Position numbers and translations under genes: made by a program. A stretch of DNA of 64,000 nt from Paracoccidioides lutzii Pb01 (taxonomy: Eukaryota; Ascomycota; Eurotiomycetes; Onygenales; Ajellomycetaceae). This document shows positions 36,123-49,245 of the stretch, piece by piece. The number at the start of each line of letters is the position of its first letter. Position 1 is the first letter of the stretch. The notes below the pieces were generated by a model. The model did no database searches and was not told the origin of the DNA. It worked only from the letters and a program-made list of their open reading frames with translations. Location: assembly GCF_000150705.2 (NCBI RefSeq), contig NW_015440950.1, positions 1,180,372 to 1,244,371 of the forward strand, given 5' to 3'.

Positions 36123-39100
36123 GGTTACCCGTATCGCAACAGGAAGGGGATAACGAACGGAAAAGCTGGTGTGTACAAGGGTTAGAAGAAAGAATGTTGC
36201 TTTCCCGAAGAACCATACAACAGCTGCAGATAAGCAAAGCTCTTCTGCCGAAAGAACAAACGAATCAAAAAAAAGAATGATAGCAGGAGAAGATCAAGTC
36301 ATCCAGTAATTTAATGCCGCAGGATGAAACTTTCGTCTGCGCAGCGCCCACGCGAGAAATGCCGAGGTCCAGCTGCTTGCAACTATATCCACGGTCTGGA
36401 TCCTGTTTAGGCATAACAACATGAATTTAATCCACATTATGATAAATTGATGGTTCCTAAGGGGAGAGAAGTTATGCAATCTATGGGCTATCAGACAGAT
36501 ATCAGATCCGAAACTTTTTGTATGATATCAATGCATACTTATGATTATTCTTCATTGGAAGTTAAACTATCCATGTCCCTGTAAGCCGCACGGTAAATTA
36601 AAGCTCGCTCCACCCCTCGTCTGCGTCTTCTTCAGCCATCCCTTTACAGGGTCTGTTCACAGCTTAATCTGAGAATATTCTAGGTTTTGACGAGAAATGT
36701 ATGCATGAAAAACGGATCATTTTGGTATTTTTACATTTTTCTGCTTATATACTTCCTATTTCTAGAATATTTTAACTAAATTTCAGGACGGTTCATAAAT
36801 GCCATATAACGTAGCTAAAATATAATCCCCAGATCCGGACAAATCGATGACTGACCCTTTATTCTACCATTGGAATACCTTGCCGCCTATGGGGTCTCCA
36901 CAAAATATCAAATTTGTCTCCAAAATGATATCATCTAGAAATTTACATATTTCCCAATCTCGAACGGTCTCTTATTTCTTTGCCTTCGCTTCAATATCCG
37001 CCGAAAAAGAACCGTTTCCCGGCGGCAAAATCAGGTAATCCTACCCGAAAACCCCGGGGAAACAAGTCAAGGGCCCAGGCAATGTTTAACTTAAACAACC
37101 AGGTAGTTAGAGAGTTAACCTAAAGTTGGTCAACTAGTTATAGTTAAAATTCAGGGCCGCTAACTATTACTTGATGCTCAAAGTGAGGTTGCTGGTTGGT
37201 TCCCCGGCCACGAAGCAGAAGACCCCGACCTCCGCTGAAGCACCCTGTTAAGGGCAAATCCTACACTCGCCCTTCCACACGGCTCAACCCATCGTATATT
37301 TGACGCAAGTATCATCTCAACTGATCTCATCCTCCTCATCATCCCGCATTGAGCAGTCAGAGTTCCTATCCAATCACATTCACAATCAGATGTCATATAT
37401 ATTCTTGCATCTGCTTCAGAATGCTTCTGAATCGATTGATTAGACCTGAAAGACTAGAGAGATCTTCTTCAAAGTTTTCCAGGAGGCACATCTCTGTCTC
37501 CTTTGATGATGGGAGCATTCAAATGATAGTACCGTGCTGGAAGCTCCTGCCTTGGGTTAATCATGTTGGGAATACTTCATAAATCATGCACAGTTTGTAA
37601 ATCCCATTCCGCAGCCAGAAAACTTCTCATGAACAATCTGGTTTGGCTTAGCAGCTTCCATATGAGAATATCAGCGATTTTCAGAACGGTAGCCTAGCCT
37701 ATTGTTCTTGTCTGCGCCCAGATGACAGTTGCGACCTATTATAAGCTGAATGATTGTTACCCCGGTGCGCCTGTCTCTGACTCCTCGATCTTACAAGTTC
37801 GGGTTGTCCAGCTCCTTCGTTGAACATACACAGCTGTGAGCCGCCGGTTCTCATATGCATGTTGCCGGTCCTGGAGACGTCAGTCTTGTTGAGCTAGTCT
37901 ATAGAGTCCCGGGGGACGCTTTCCTGAGACTCAGCAGAGCTCTGCTGCAGCTGACCTCCAAGGCACTGGACTTTTTCAGCCATGTTTTCCCAGTTCAATG
38001 CTATCATTCTTTCTGCGATGTCAGTCGTCACCGGCTATGTAGAGCGATAAGATTTTTTAAGGGATTCGATGGCTGATGGGCTAGGGATGGGTTCAGGGGC
38101 CAGAGGACGTATTGAGCCGGCTCAGAGAAACAGAGCCTGCGACCAGAGGGGGCATTCCTATGATTTCAAGAGTGGTTTAGTTAATAATGATTTCAAGTTA
38201 ATGAAGCTCAGATCTAACTAACATAGGAAATAAATGTTACCCGCATTAGACGCTGATTTGTTCCTTGCTTGACAGCTTGTGTAGCAATATTCCAAACTGC
38301 TGGTTTGGAATTGCTATTGTCTGTATTCAGATCTTCTCTTTTTTCCCTTCAGAAGCCTTGTAAGCAGAGCCTTTTCCATCATGAAGTTCCATGTTGCTCT
38401 CAATCATTTAGTAATGATTTGAGAGACAATTTAAGAGGCTGTTTGATAATCAGTTAAGAAGTCAGGCCAAGTTGAAACTGAGCATCATCATTCGAGTATT
38501 GCATTGTCATTCTGTAACATCTTTATTTCCTGTTTTCGTGAATTCAGCTAATATATACATGCAATATAATCAAGATCTCGCAGAAATAAGAAAGGCAACG
38601 TGTCAGGCACAAAGATTTTATCAACCTGTTGCACGATCAAGAAAATCAAATACGATATAGCGGGGGTGGCGCTGAGAACAACGCCAGCAACGACGCTATA
38701 TTCGTTGTTTACACTATATAACTCTAATATCCACACTTGCATGCGAATTGTACGAACGCTCTGAAGAGGCCTTTAGTGAGGTCAGGTTTTGAGCGTACAT
38801 GTTCCCGGCTAATCGATAATTGAAATGACTGAACATCGGGATTATTCTGCTCCTCCGTTTATTTGGTTGCCGTCCCCTCCCCTCCCCTCCCCTCCCCTCA
38901 TTTACATTGGAATCCTGGTTTAGGGGGTTGGGGAAGACTTATCTTACGTATATACACATATCTATATCTATATACATGTATAGGAGGACTTAGTTTAGGA
39001 GGACGGCACCTAATCATTGTGGTGCTGATATATGAAATAAACTTCTCATCGTTCCCTCTGCGCTATTCATTCAGACTTACATAAATAGAAGCATAAACAG

Positions 39101-39126
39101 AACAAAATTATCTTTAGGAAAACCAA
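36123..39126. other. Intergenic, no supported gene
   Basis: About 3 kb between divergent genes. Frames are short and unrecognised. It holds a (CCCCT)5 repeat and AT-rich sequence with GGTAGTTAG / AACTAGTTATAGTTAA words at about 37,100-37,145. Confidence 0.6.
38874..38899. repeat. (CCCCT)5 repeat, G-quadruplex-capable on the minus strand
   Basis: Five C4 runs separated by single T, about 230 bp upstream of the class II aldolase start. The complement has five G4 runs with one-base loops. Confidence 0.9.
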
Positions 39127-40266
39127 ATGACCATGGCTCCCTCCTTTGTCAAAGAAGACAGACCTATCAGCAGTGCTATCGTCAATAAAAATGAGCCAAA
39201 GCCTGCCATCATAGTTGAACAGGTCCAGTTGCGCGACCGCACTGTGACTGGCCAACAGCTGCATATCAGACAATACCCGAAGTTCGATAGTCTGGAAGAA
39301 GAGCGACTCTACCGCAAACAGCACCTCGCTGCTGCATTTCGGGTTTTCGCTGACCGTGGCTTTTATGAGGGTGTGGCAGGCCACATCTCTGTAAGGGATC
39401 CAATTTTGACTGATCATTTTTGTATGTTCTCTGCCCCTTTTCGTGTTGTCTTTGATATTCGCTTAATTTTCCCCCTACTCCCTGGTATTCTTGTTGTAGA
39501 ATCTGGAGAGAGTTGTTTTAAAAAGGGGGTTGCATCAGGAAACGGCGGGAAAGAGGGCATTATACATATAAAACCAGCCATCCAAACATGCAATTCCTTC
39601 ATAATGACAAAAGGAAACACAATATACTGATCCAAATTCAAAATAAACGGAATAAAAGGGTTAAACCCACTCTCCCAACATTTCTCTCAAATATCAGTTT
39701 CAGACCTCATCCTCGTCAACGAAGACGGCAACGTTGTCATCGGCACCGAACCCATAAACAGCGCTGCCTTTGCCATCCATTCAGAAATCTATAAAGCCCG
39801 GCCCAACGTCAATGCTGCCTGCCACGCCCACAGCGTCTACGGCAAGGCTTTCTCCACCTTCGGCCGCGAGCTAGACATGATGACCCAGGACGCGCTACAC
39901 TTCTACAAATCCCACGCCGTCTATCAGGATTTTCGTGGAGTCGTGCTGGACCGTGAAGAAGGGATTAATATAGCCATGTCGCTGGGGGATGGAAAAGCGG
40001 CCATCTTGCAAAATCATGGCCTGTTAACGGTGGGTGAGAATGTGGATGAGGCAGCGTTTTGGTTCATTAGTTTGGATAAGACGTGCCATGCTCAGTTGTT
40101 AGCCGATGCTGCGTCGGCGGGATCAGGGTATAAAAAGATTATGGTTAGTGAGGAGGAGGCGGAGGCTACTGCGAAGCTTGTTGGTGGACCAGATAAGGGA
40201 TGGTTGGCGTTCCAAGGGTATTATGATGAGCAGCTTGCTAAGACGAACGGGTCGTTTTTGAAATAG
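39127..40266 (+). CDS. Class II aldolase/adducin-domain protein
   Basis: Exons are 39127-39421 and 39659-40266. A split Trp codon rebuilds DHFWLNPLSQHFSQ, giving 300 residues. Domain signatures are HLAAAFRVFADRGFYEGVAG, HISVRDPILTDHFW, ARPNVNAACHAHSVYGKAF, with the metal-binding HxH, and ILQNHGLLTVGENVDEA, with the third His. Bacterial relatives act on sugar phosphates (fuculose, ribulose). Fungal members of this length are mostly uncharacterised, so a specific substrate cannot be named. A second Met at 39133 is an equally good start. The 237-bp intron is long, with a TACTGAT branch-like site but a purine-rich acceptor region. Confidence 0.88.
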
Positions 40267-41007
40267 GACCATATCTGTTGATTCGCCGTTCTGACATGGT
40301 GTTCGTCTTTTCTGTTATTTTCGTTCACTTGGTTTTCGGCGGGGTGCTGTGTTCGTACTATTGCACCTTGCTTAAGGCTGAGAGTGAACAAGCTTGCTGG
40401 AGAAATCAGGCGACAAAATCATAGCCAGAAGTGCCTTCGTCACTATATTATCATTACATATGGGATAACCTTTCTGATCAATGTTAAATTGCAATTATGA
40501 GATAATTTTTCGCCATAGTCGTGTCTTTCCTCTGTGAAATCATCTCTTCTTTCTGTTGCAAGAAATAAAGTAAACTTAAAGATCCTCGACATGGTCGATT
40601 GTGGAGATTTCGAAACGAAGAATTGCTGTCGCCGTGAGGATAATGGATATTCTGAGATGGTGTAACGGTTCGGATGACGCGAAATTTTGTCAGAGTTTTC
40701 GGGCCTCTGCTGGGAGATATGTAAATCCGGGATTATATCTTGATCCAAGTAGAACCAAGAGTTGAAAATATAAAATGTATATAGGAAAACTGCGAATTGA
40801 TGATTGGAAATAGACAGAATGCGCCAGCCGGGATATCGCTAATAACGCTGACAAATAGGAGATGAGAAACGGAATGAATCAAAACGGGTCCCTCCAAAAA
40901 ATGATTTAACGCAGAACGCCCTTCAACGCCCTTTAACTATCTCCAGAAAATTATGGAGATTTCTAGAGATAAATATATCAATGAATCGACAAAGTAGATG
41001 GAGCGAG
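40267..41007. other. Convergent intergenic region
   Basis: 741 bp between two convergent stops. The 101-codon minus frame at 40,443-40,748 shows no domain. Confidence 0.6.
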
Positions 41008-42056
41008 TTAAAGGTCGCCCAGCTCAACAATGCTCATCCTCGTCTCTCGCGCTCCGTGTGTTTTAGAGCGCGGCATTCCGGAAAGGGCACCTTTTCGAAT
41101 GCTTTTTGTAGGAATTGATGATCTGTTAAATGCCCTGCCCGGATCGTACCCAGGTGGGGGAGAAGGTGGTAGACCGCGCGGGTATGTCTGTCGGTGGGGT
41201 TTGAGTGTTGGTTCTTCGTATCCATCAACCCCTGGATCTGGTAGATCGATGCGGAATGTGCTCTGCGATACTTCAGGGCTAGGCGCCCGGTCAGCATCTT
41301 GCTGGAGATAAAGTCGTAGAAGCTGTCTTCGTTGCAGCTCTGCGTCATCGATTGAAGGTTCTCCGTTGCGCCCCCGGCGGAAGCCAAAACGCCGTGGTAT
41401 AAAGACGACGTTGTGAGAGTTGTAGATGGCCGCAATTCCAAATGCCGCTGCGGAAAGGGTGGAAATAATAACGGCAGCGATAGAAAGGCTAGTAAGTGGT
41501 GTTAACCGTCTGACTAGAATATTTAAAGCAACGTTGAAGACACCTATTAGGCTCGACCCGAAGCATGGTCTGATGAGGGGTTCGGATCTCAGTTAGTACC
41601 AAGGTTTGCGACGGGAAGGTTCCCATCTTTGCATTCCAAAGTTCGCGGATCGCAAAGCAAAAAAAACATGAACGTCTGAAAGGAGTGAATTTACACACAT
41701 GAATACAAAATCGACCAAATAATGTTTCTTCCTCCATCTCAAACAGAAACCTATGCAAACCAGGTAACCAACACAAATTAGGGCGGTGGCAGTAGCAGTC
41801 AAGGAAAAAGTGTCACCACGCATATTTTCTGCATTATGGTCCATCGCAAGAGGGAAGACGACGAAACTAGATAGGGCAAATGTGTTGAACTGTTAGTCTC
41901 ATAGCTCCATTTTGCCGTTGATGGGCGGTTTAGTCCAATATACCCAGCCAGAAGTAGCCATGCCGAGATACTTGCTAATAACTTCCAGTACCAGCGTAAG
42001 TCCTCCTCGAGGATGCCTAATGATAGTCCCAGCTCTGAATAGCGAGGGGAGCCCAT
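41008..42056 (-). CDS. Conserved four-helix membrane protein of unknown function
   Basis: Exons are 42056-41944, 41866-41761, 41675-41600 and 41543-41008, giving 276 residues with all phases consistent. Four hydrophobic segments are visible: LLASISAWLLLAGFVVFPLA, ATATALICVGYLTFMFFLL, NLGVFNVALNILV and LSIAAVIISTLSAAAFGIAAI. The N terminus is a short conserved YSELGLSLGILEEDLRWYW helix. A roughly 130-residue Pro/Arg-rich cytoplasmic tail follows. The layout resembles widespread fungal proteins with four helices and a disordered tail, whose function is unknown. Donors of exons 2 (GTTTGC) and 3 (GTACTA) are weak, so these boundaries are the least certain. Confidence 0.68.
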
Positions 42057-43679
42057 GGTTACGAAGGGTCACTGCATTGAGAGGGTAAAAGAGCGAAATA
42101 TCGCTAATAAAGATAATGAATGCGAACTCTAGAAAAAGAATGACGTCTCAGCGGAATGAGAAATTGTGGGGTGGTGAGGTTGGATACGCTGGCTCAACAT
42201 ATGGAGGTCGGATCCCTTTGCTCAGGGCGAAACAAGGGAAGGGCTTCGAAGATATGACGGCAGGGCTTTGGTAGAAGTTGTTAAATTATTGAAAGATAAC
42301 AGATGCGAAAAGGGAAAAGCAGCTGTATTGAGAGAAGTGTGAGACGCTTGGGTTTGAAAACAAGACACGGACAGAAGAGAGGGACAATAATGGAGACGAG
42401 ACGCCCAGAACGACAGTGCAGGACAAGGCTCAGGGGCCAAGAACCATTCAGTTCAGCACTGTAACTATCAACCAATCAATCAATCAGGGTAATGATAATG
42501 ACACGAGAGTGAAAGCGACAATAACCCTGGTTGGCTGGGAGGTTGTAAAAAGTTTTGCGCTGCCGTAGTGCGGATTTGCCTGTCTGCTAACGGGGGGATT
42601 GCGGAATGTCACAGACCCGGGGCCAAGAGGGGCTGGGGATGAGAGTTTCGGGAAACGAAGTAAGGAGTGCAGCGAAGAGGTAGCCGAAAACCCCATGGAC
42701 AGTGGAAGAGAGTCACTTGGGATGTTGAAGAGAGGGTGTTGTTATGATTGATAATAGATGGCGGCCTGGGGAGAGAAGAGAATATAGAGAGGAGGAGAAA
42801 CGAGAGGAGAAATGAGAGGAGAAAAGGGCAGGTTTAACACACAGGAATGTGCTGCAAGCCGCGTGGTGGTCAAGGAAAAAGAAATAATGAAAGAAAAGAA
42901 AAAGAAAAAGAAAAAGAATGACGATCCTACTCAACAAAGAGATGAAGTGCTCCGGGCTGTTGACTCTTTTCCTGTGTCGCCAACCTCGAGGCTGAAGTAG
43001 ACTGGGCTGTGTTTTTGCTTTTGCTCTGCTTTGCCTGGTGTGATTTTATTTATTATTTTATTTCATTTTATTTATTTTTTCGATCTCCTTACTGCTATCC
43101 TCGAGGTGAATCGGAATCATCATTTGATAAATGAATGAGATTTCTACATCATCGAATGATTAGAGAACAAACTTCTTCGGCGTCAGTGTTGTCTCTTAGT
43201 ACCGCTCATTAAAAATTCGGCACATTTTCTGCAAGGCAGATTCAGTGGAGCCCTTAATTACTTAACTAAAACAGCACCTAACATTCTAGGCTTGTTCGGG
43301 GCTGACCAGGTCTATGTTTTAACTAAATTTACTCGCATCCAGCGCCTCGATCACCATTCCGCGCAGATCCCCCAGCCTATTCCCTTGGCTTTGTTGTCGG
43401 TTATGATTTCCGGACGAGCTAGAACCTTAGTATAGTGGCCCTATGAAAGATATTTTCAACATTTTCTCTCCAAATTTCTAACAAGCATGTCACCTGCAAC
43501 CAACTTACTGTGTGCCTCCGGTTCTTATCTCATTCGCTTTCTGTCTCACTTGGAGTCAATACTCCTCCGGGATTCTCTATCCGAGTACCTGTCTGCAACT
43601 TCGCAGGCTGTTGAAGGGACTCACGCTCTCAGGCTGCCGGGCTGGTTTATCGTATAACACTGTGGCACAGCTTGCTTGG
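42057..43679. other. Intergenic and probable 5' leader
   Basis: About 1.6 kb upstream of the four-helix protein and downstream of the two-exon gene at 43,680. Purine-rich stretches lie at 42,770-42,920. No coding frame with protein-like composition. Confidence 0.55.
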
Positions 43680-44158
43680 CTACACCGCAGGAGATATCTG
43701 CGACAAAGCTGCCACAATGAGTTCCCCTTCCGCTTCTACTTTCCCCTCTATTCTCCCCTGGTCCTTGTCATACTTTACTTCCACCGTGGTGTAAGTAAAG
43801 CGATAAGTGAAATTAAGGCTATGCCGATCATCGCCCCGACGCCATTCCTGATATGGTGACATGCTCCCCTTCCTGCTAGTATAAATCCGTGTTCTTTAAT
43901 CCTTACGCAGGGACTGCCTAAAATGCTCTTTGCACCGACAACAGTGTCTGATCTGCAAGAGTTGGCAATTTGGCTTTGGAGATCTTGAGGTTTTAAAAGC
44001 CCACTACACTCCCTATCGCTCAATTCCTCAACAGCTTTTGCCTCGGGAGGTGGAGTAACCAACACGATCGCAAGCCCTTGAATTTTGTGCAAGTAACAAG
44101 TGACACGAAGTTTCACCAATGTTCCCGAGCTTGGGATGTCAGCACAAGTCTCCGACAT
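43680..44158 (-). CDS. Unrecognised two-exon gene (139 residues)
   Basis: Exons are 44158-43907 and 43847-43680. The 59-bp intron has a GTAAGG donor and ATATCAG acceptor in phase 0. Neither exon alone is striking, but the joined frame is consistently protein-like. Exon 1 runs through TCYLHKIQGLAIVLVTPPP and GLLKPQDLQSQIANSC. Exon 2 contains RHSLNFTYRFTYTTVEVKYD, an alternating beta-type pattern, then a Glu/Gly stretch. There is no signal peptide or clear helix. I do not recognise the family, and expression evidence is lacking. The competing reading through the intron ends in a hydrophobic tail (GAMIGIALISLIALL), but the strong splice sites favour the spliced form. Confidence 0.5.
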
Positions 44159-45574
44159 GGCGGCTGAGCCAGCACCCAATGGAGCTTAGAGAATTCCGTG
44201 AGAGAAGTGAAAATGTTCTCAGCTTTTTCGTCGCAGCCGTTACCTGGTACAGGCCCATATCATGGTATTCTCTTCAAAACATCATAATCGTGTTTCTCTA
44301 AACTGTAGTTGCTCCTAGACAACAGATCAAATTACATCTAGAGCCCATAGGTCCCAGCATTTTCCCTGGGGAGGAATCAGAAAATGAGAGAAGCTCGCGA
44401 GTCCTTGTATTCATCCGAACTGGTGGGGAGGTGCTATTCACAGGGACTCTTCACATCCGCCACCAGGGGGAAGAAAGACCTTTAATTACGGAGTAAAAGT
44501 CTCCCAGTTTTAAGCTTCTGGCCCGATCTCATCATTGTCCGTTTTGGATCGGATTTAAATGGACTTCTGGAAACGAGAACAACAAAGAGACCAATCCATT
44601 TCCATTACTCTGAAAACGGGGATAAGCTGCATTGGAGAAGGCCCAAGGCAATGAGGATGGATCATTGAAAACCTGGTGGATAGATAGAAGGGCAGGTGAT
44701 CCAAGTTACGGACAAACCAGCTCTTTCTTTCCAGCAGTTTCTTCCATGATGGTGATTGATGCGGTGATCTTTGTTGTACTGTGCACAAACTAACTGTCAT
44801 TTGCAGTCGCAAAAAGGACCTGTCCAGAACTCCATACATATCTTGCCTTCACTCTAGTTAGCTCTATACGCCTTACATGATGCAAGCCACAAAAGGTGGC
44901 TTTTGATAAGCTCGCTTATCCCCATAACTAACTAGTTACAGTGTCGATTTTTCTTTGCCCTACGCGCGTGGTCCAGACACGGATGCGGGCACACCCTCCC
45001 TGTACCAGGCAGGGACCTTTCTACCTTGACCAAACATTTGGGGGCATGGATAATACCGAAAATATATATTAACCCCGCAATATTCCTTTCCCTTTGACAA
45101 CGGTCTTTTATTCGCAGGATTCCTTTCTCCTTTGTCTCTTGCTCCAGGAAGCCTGCATATTTTGTGGTGGCTTCCGATTTAATTGCGACTCCTTGTTACA
45201 TTCTTCCAAAAACCTTTTAAGTCACATGGATGCAGGAACCATCTTGTGTGATGAAATGATCAAGATGTTATTGGACAGGTCGCTGGAGTCGGTAATCAGG
45301 TAGAATTTGGGTGTGGGTGGTGTGGGGGGAAAGACAAGATATACGTCGCTGTTGTTGAATGGGATACGCAACGTAACGCAGTAAGAGTGCCGGAGCCTCT
45401 GCAGCAGGATAGCTTCGACCCTTCTAGTCCTGCCACTTTTTTGGAGCTTCTCATATTAATATATCAAATTTCCGAACCCACTTTTTGTTTGTATGGATGG
45501 GATATTCAAGCATTAACCTTGCCTATCGATTGGACTGGACTAGACTCACACACACACACTCTCTCTCTCACTCA

Positions 45575-45617
<43 letters not shown>

Positions 45618-48452
45618 TTGTTCTATCCCAATTATCAGTTATCCCACGGACCCACTTGTAATAGGGGTTGAAATGAGAGAAAGCATTGAAACCATCCCAC
45701 AAACTTTGAAAAGTTCAGTTGTCCATCGCTCATATCTCTTCCTGGTCCACTATTCATTTTTCTTTTGCTTCACTCTTCATCTCCGTGTGGCATCGAACTA
45801 AAATCCGCTCAATTGCAAACTACGCAGAGTGATAGGTAGTAATTAACCGCAACCAAACCCGAACTCAAAACCCAAAAATAATCTTAAAAAACTAGTTAAA
45901 TCTCTCGCTGCTCTTCACATAGTTAGCCCTTGTGAGAGTCTGAGAGAAATGAATTCTGTATGCCAAGCAATAGTCTTCAAGGGGTCCTATCGTCTATGAT
46001 ACCTACCTGGCAGATATGTCTTCTAATTCAATCTTTGATCCATTCGTTTATTACTATTCCGCATTCAAAATGCCGTTTTCGTGTGCATTGCTGTACGGTA
46101 GTTAATTGGATTTTTGGTGTCTCGGAGGCTTTTGCAGGTCTTAACGTTGTTAACTAGTCAATTAGCTACGTGCAGTAGTAGTTAAGTTAATAATTTGAAA
46201 ACTTAAGCTTTAATATGTCCATTGTAATGTTTGCAAAGTGAAGGACTTGAAGATTATACCTCAAAATATTTTACGTGTTTGGATTAAGGAGTATGTGGAA
46301 GATGAAATAATTGTAGAGCTACAGAAGTAACTATTTCATTGATTAGTTCTTCGCATTATACGGACATACGGAGTGGAGAGCAATACATTTGTAAATAAGA
46401 AATCTCTATTATCGAAAGAGACTAGAGTTCCTAGCATCAACTTTGTTTGTTTTACCACCATTTCTGACATAAACTGAAGGGCTTTGAGATCGAGAAACCG
46501 ACTAACAGGTATTTTGCTTGAACCTGTAATCCAGGGAAGAGGGAATGCTGCAGCGTTGCATGCTGGCGCGTATTGCTGCATGCTGCCATATACATATGCG
46601 CTGCTGTGCCGGAGGAAAGTACTTGGCGGTAAGGAGGAGTGTTTAGACACATGGAAGAAGGTTCAATCGAATTCGGTTGGCAACCGGAAGTTTGAGTTGT
46701 GATTGTTTGGTAACTAGCTAGTAGTTGGTTTAAATGTGTCTAAAATGTTGGATATGTCACGAATTCAATCAGCCACAATCTGAGAGATATTGTCATGTTG
46801 AATAGCCGTTCCCCCGCATCATTCCTGAATTGGGAGACCCTGTGAGTGAAATTGGTCACTTAAACTAGTTGCCATTCCACTCCCAGAACTGCATATTACA
46901 AGTCAGTTCTTGTTAGTTATCCCGTGGATAACGCGTCTATGGGCTATGACATCACCCCATATGTTTATGCCAAAGAATACTCAATCATTCTGCTATCGCG
47001 TGTTCGGGGTCAGTGTTCATTTGGCCATTTTCGGCTATGTATCAGATGACTATATAACCGGTCAAGACGGGAAATGGGATCCGTTAGAGCTCCAGGAACA
47101 GGGGCACTGGCTAACTAACTATATCCCAGCATTTGAAAACGCGACAAGCCCTCCTCTGTTTCTGCTCGATCACTGCTGCCTACGCGCCGATCCCCAAACA
47201 AAAGATTAACTGCATTTATATCTGTTGGAAAAAAAAGAACTGCTCAGTTGTGTGGTAATGCACAGTTGTATCCAACGGATTCTTATTGTGTTGAATTAAA
47301 TGATATTTGATATATAATCTTTGGTTTTTGGTGTGGTTATAACGGAGCTCCTGTCACGGATAATGAAACGGCAGAGAAGTGTGGAATAAACGAAATTCGC
47401 GTTGATTCTCCTTTGAGTTTGAAAGAGACAATCCGTGATGTGGAAGTTGCCCGTAGTTCCGACGCGTATTGTTATTCAGCAGAGGAACTGGGTGAGCAGA
47501 ACATGATGCGCATATCAGAACAATGTTTGCTTTTTCGTTGGACGGTTTTGTAGTTGATCCTCAATTAGCCTCTCGGTAACTACCAAAGCCGACTCTTGTA
47601 ACTAGACGTAATTATCAAACTCTCTCTTCTATTTCCTGCTCCGATTGGCGAACCGTCAGATAGCTAACAAGGAAAGGGATGTATTTGACTATGTACATTG
47701 CAAAGCATCGACCCAATCTGAGCCCCATAGTCCCATTCTTGAAATACATCCCGGCTTGTTCAATCACCAACATTCCCTACCATCTCACGAGCCTCTCACC
47801 GGAACACGCGTTGAAAATGTGACGATCACTAGGAAGCTCCAGCCCAGTAAACTTTGAGAGTAAGCCGATACTGAGCCACGCAGGCACCTGCGAGTAAGAT
47901 TAACTAGGAGATATATGGTTCTCATTCGGGAGAAAATAGAGTAATCGATATACCGGAAAGACTGTGTGTCATCGACCTCAAAAATATCGTTCTTTCTTGT
48001 GTCACGTAGTAACTTATCCAGCAACACCTCGGGCCAACCTGTATAACCTCCTGAATGTCCAAAGAGCGAGCCGTGAGCACCAATACAAAGGATTTTTGGG
48101 GATTCGAACTAGAAGGAACTGGCCAGTATTTACAGTCTTATTATTATAACTAACGTAACTACTGATCGAGATGCCGCCTTTCTCCTCTTGTGAAAATAGG
48201 AGTAATAAGGAAGAAATTCTGTATAGTTCACGATAACAGGACAGGGCCAGTCAGCATTTGGTTTTAGAAAAAACACTGAAGCGCCATGCCGGTTTCTACC
48301 TAAGCCCCAACTTTTCATATACCTACTGTGACTGGTGCTGTATGATCGGTTCGATCGTCTGGTCGATGGGAGGTTTTGGAGAGTAACCGGAATATATAGT
48401 TATCGTAGATGAATACGTCTTGAAAGATGATGCGAGGGTAAAGTTCCATTTC
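44159..48452. other. Intergenic, no supported gene
   Basis: About 4.3 kb. A 99-codon frame at 46,910-47,209 looks weakly protein-like (GQDGKWDPLELQEQGHWLTNY) but has no start context or partner. TAGTTAACTAGTCAATTAG-type AT-rich words occur at about 44,925 and 46,145-46,190. A compound CT/GT repeat is listed separately. Confidence 0.55.
45547..45619. repeat. (CA)n-(CT)n-(GT)n compound dinucleotide repeat
   Basis: A short CA run passes into about 25 CT units, then about nine GT units. Confidence 0.92.
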
Positions 48453-49245
48453 CTAGTCAGGAACATACGTTATGTTTTGTTCGTCGTTACTTACTTCGTT
48501 GTAGCCACTGGTAATAAAATCTATATCCAGCGTCTGATTGGGCTTGGGTGCTGGGATGGGGTGTTGGTGGTTTGTCCTTTCTCCACGTCCCTGCCAGCAC
48601 CTATCAGAAAAATTTCGCGATCTGTCTTCTTCCTCCTCCTCAGAATTACGGTCCGCTTCCTTCTGTTGATGTAGGTGCTGACAGAATTTGCTGTTTTGTC
48701 TAATATGCTGACCATACCGGATGGATGCAAAAGGGATGATAGACATTCCCAAACTAGAGAATGCTAGCATTGTGCACGACCAGCTTACTCCAAGGCGATT
48801 AAACATGTGGGTCGTAGCAATAGGAAGGAAAACCACAAAAATGCTGTGGCAGCAACTGGCTGCGGAGTTAGCACTGGAGGAGAATGTCTCGTACGCATCG
48901 GAAAGGTAGTCTATATCACTGCCATAAGAATCAGCATAAAGCCTGCTCCAAAGGATATGCCGGATAGCATAGGAACAGCCCAGTGGATGTTAGACGAGGA
49001 AGTCCAACCCAGCCAGAGTAGAGCAATAACATATAGTGGTCCGCGATGCAGGCGAGCGGGAGGCACCTGTATTCTTCGATGTTTGCCCAGCTAGCACTTC
49101 TAGCTTTGGCCTTGGAGAAGAAAGAATCCCACCGTGTAAATACTGGACAAGCCAAGAATGCACCCAGGGCCCGCAGTGAACAGTTAAATGACCGATGCAT
49201 TAATATCACAGGATTGAGGTCAGACCTCCGTTTAGTTATCTCTTC
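48453..49245 (-). pseudogene. Decayed C-terminal half of an MFS (DHA1, polyamine/drug-type) transporter
   Basis: Successive frames carry consecutive blocks of one MFS protein. FFSKAKARSASWANIEEYR then LPLAC lies in one frame. After a one-base loss near 49,042-49,044 comes GPLYVIALLWLGWTSSSNIH and LSGISFGAGFMLILMAVI, ended by TAG at 48,911-48,913. One base over, DYLSDAYETFSSSANSAAS and FLPIATTHMFNRLGVSWSC continue to the stop at 48,453. The order matches the last four helices of fungal DHA1 exporters. The N-terminal half is not found upstream: 49,250-50,100 holds only scattered hydrophobic frames. Two frame breaks plus a missing half argue for a true relic rather than sequencing error. The tail after helix 12 is unusually Glu/Arg-rich. 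Confidence 0.8.

Noticed and set aside
41890..41943. Apparent frameshift in the four-helix membrane protein at a GTATAT...AACAG intron
   Set aside because: Using the next acceptor (TATCTAG, exon 2 from 41,866) restores the frame and a continuous first helix.
46910..47209. 99-codon plus frame considered as a lectin-like fragment
   Set aside because: Repeat signatures of fungal lectins are not present.
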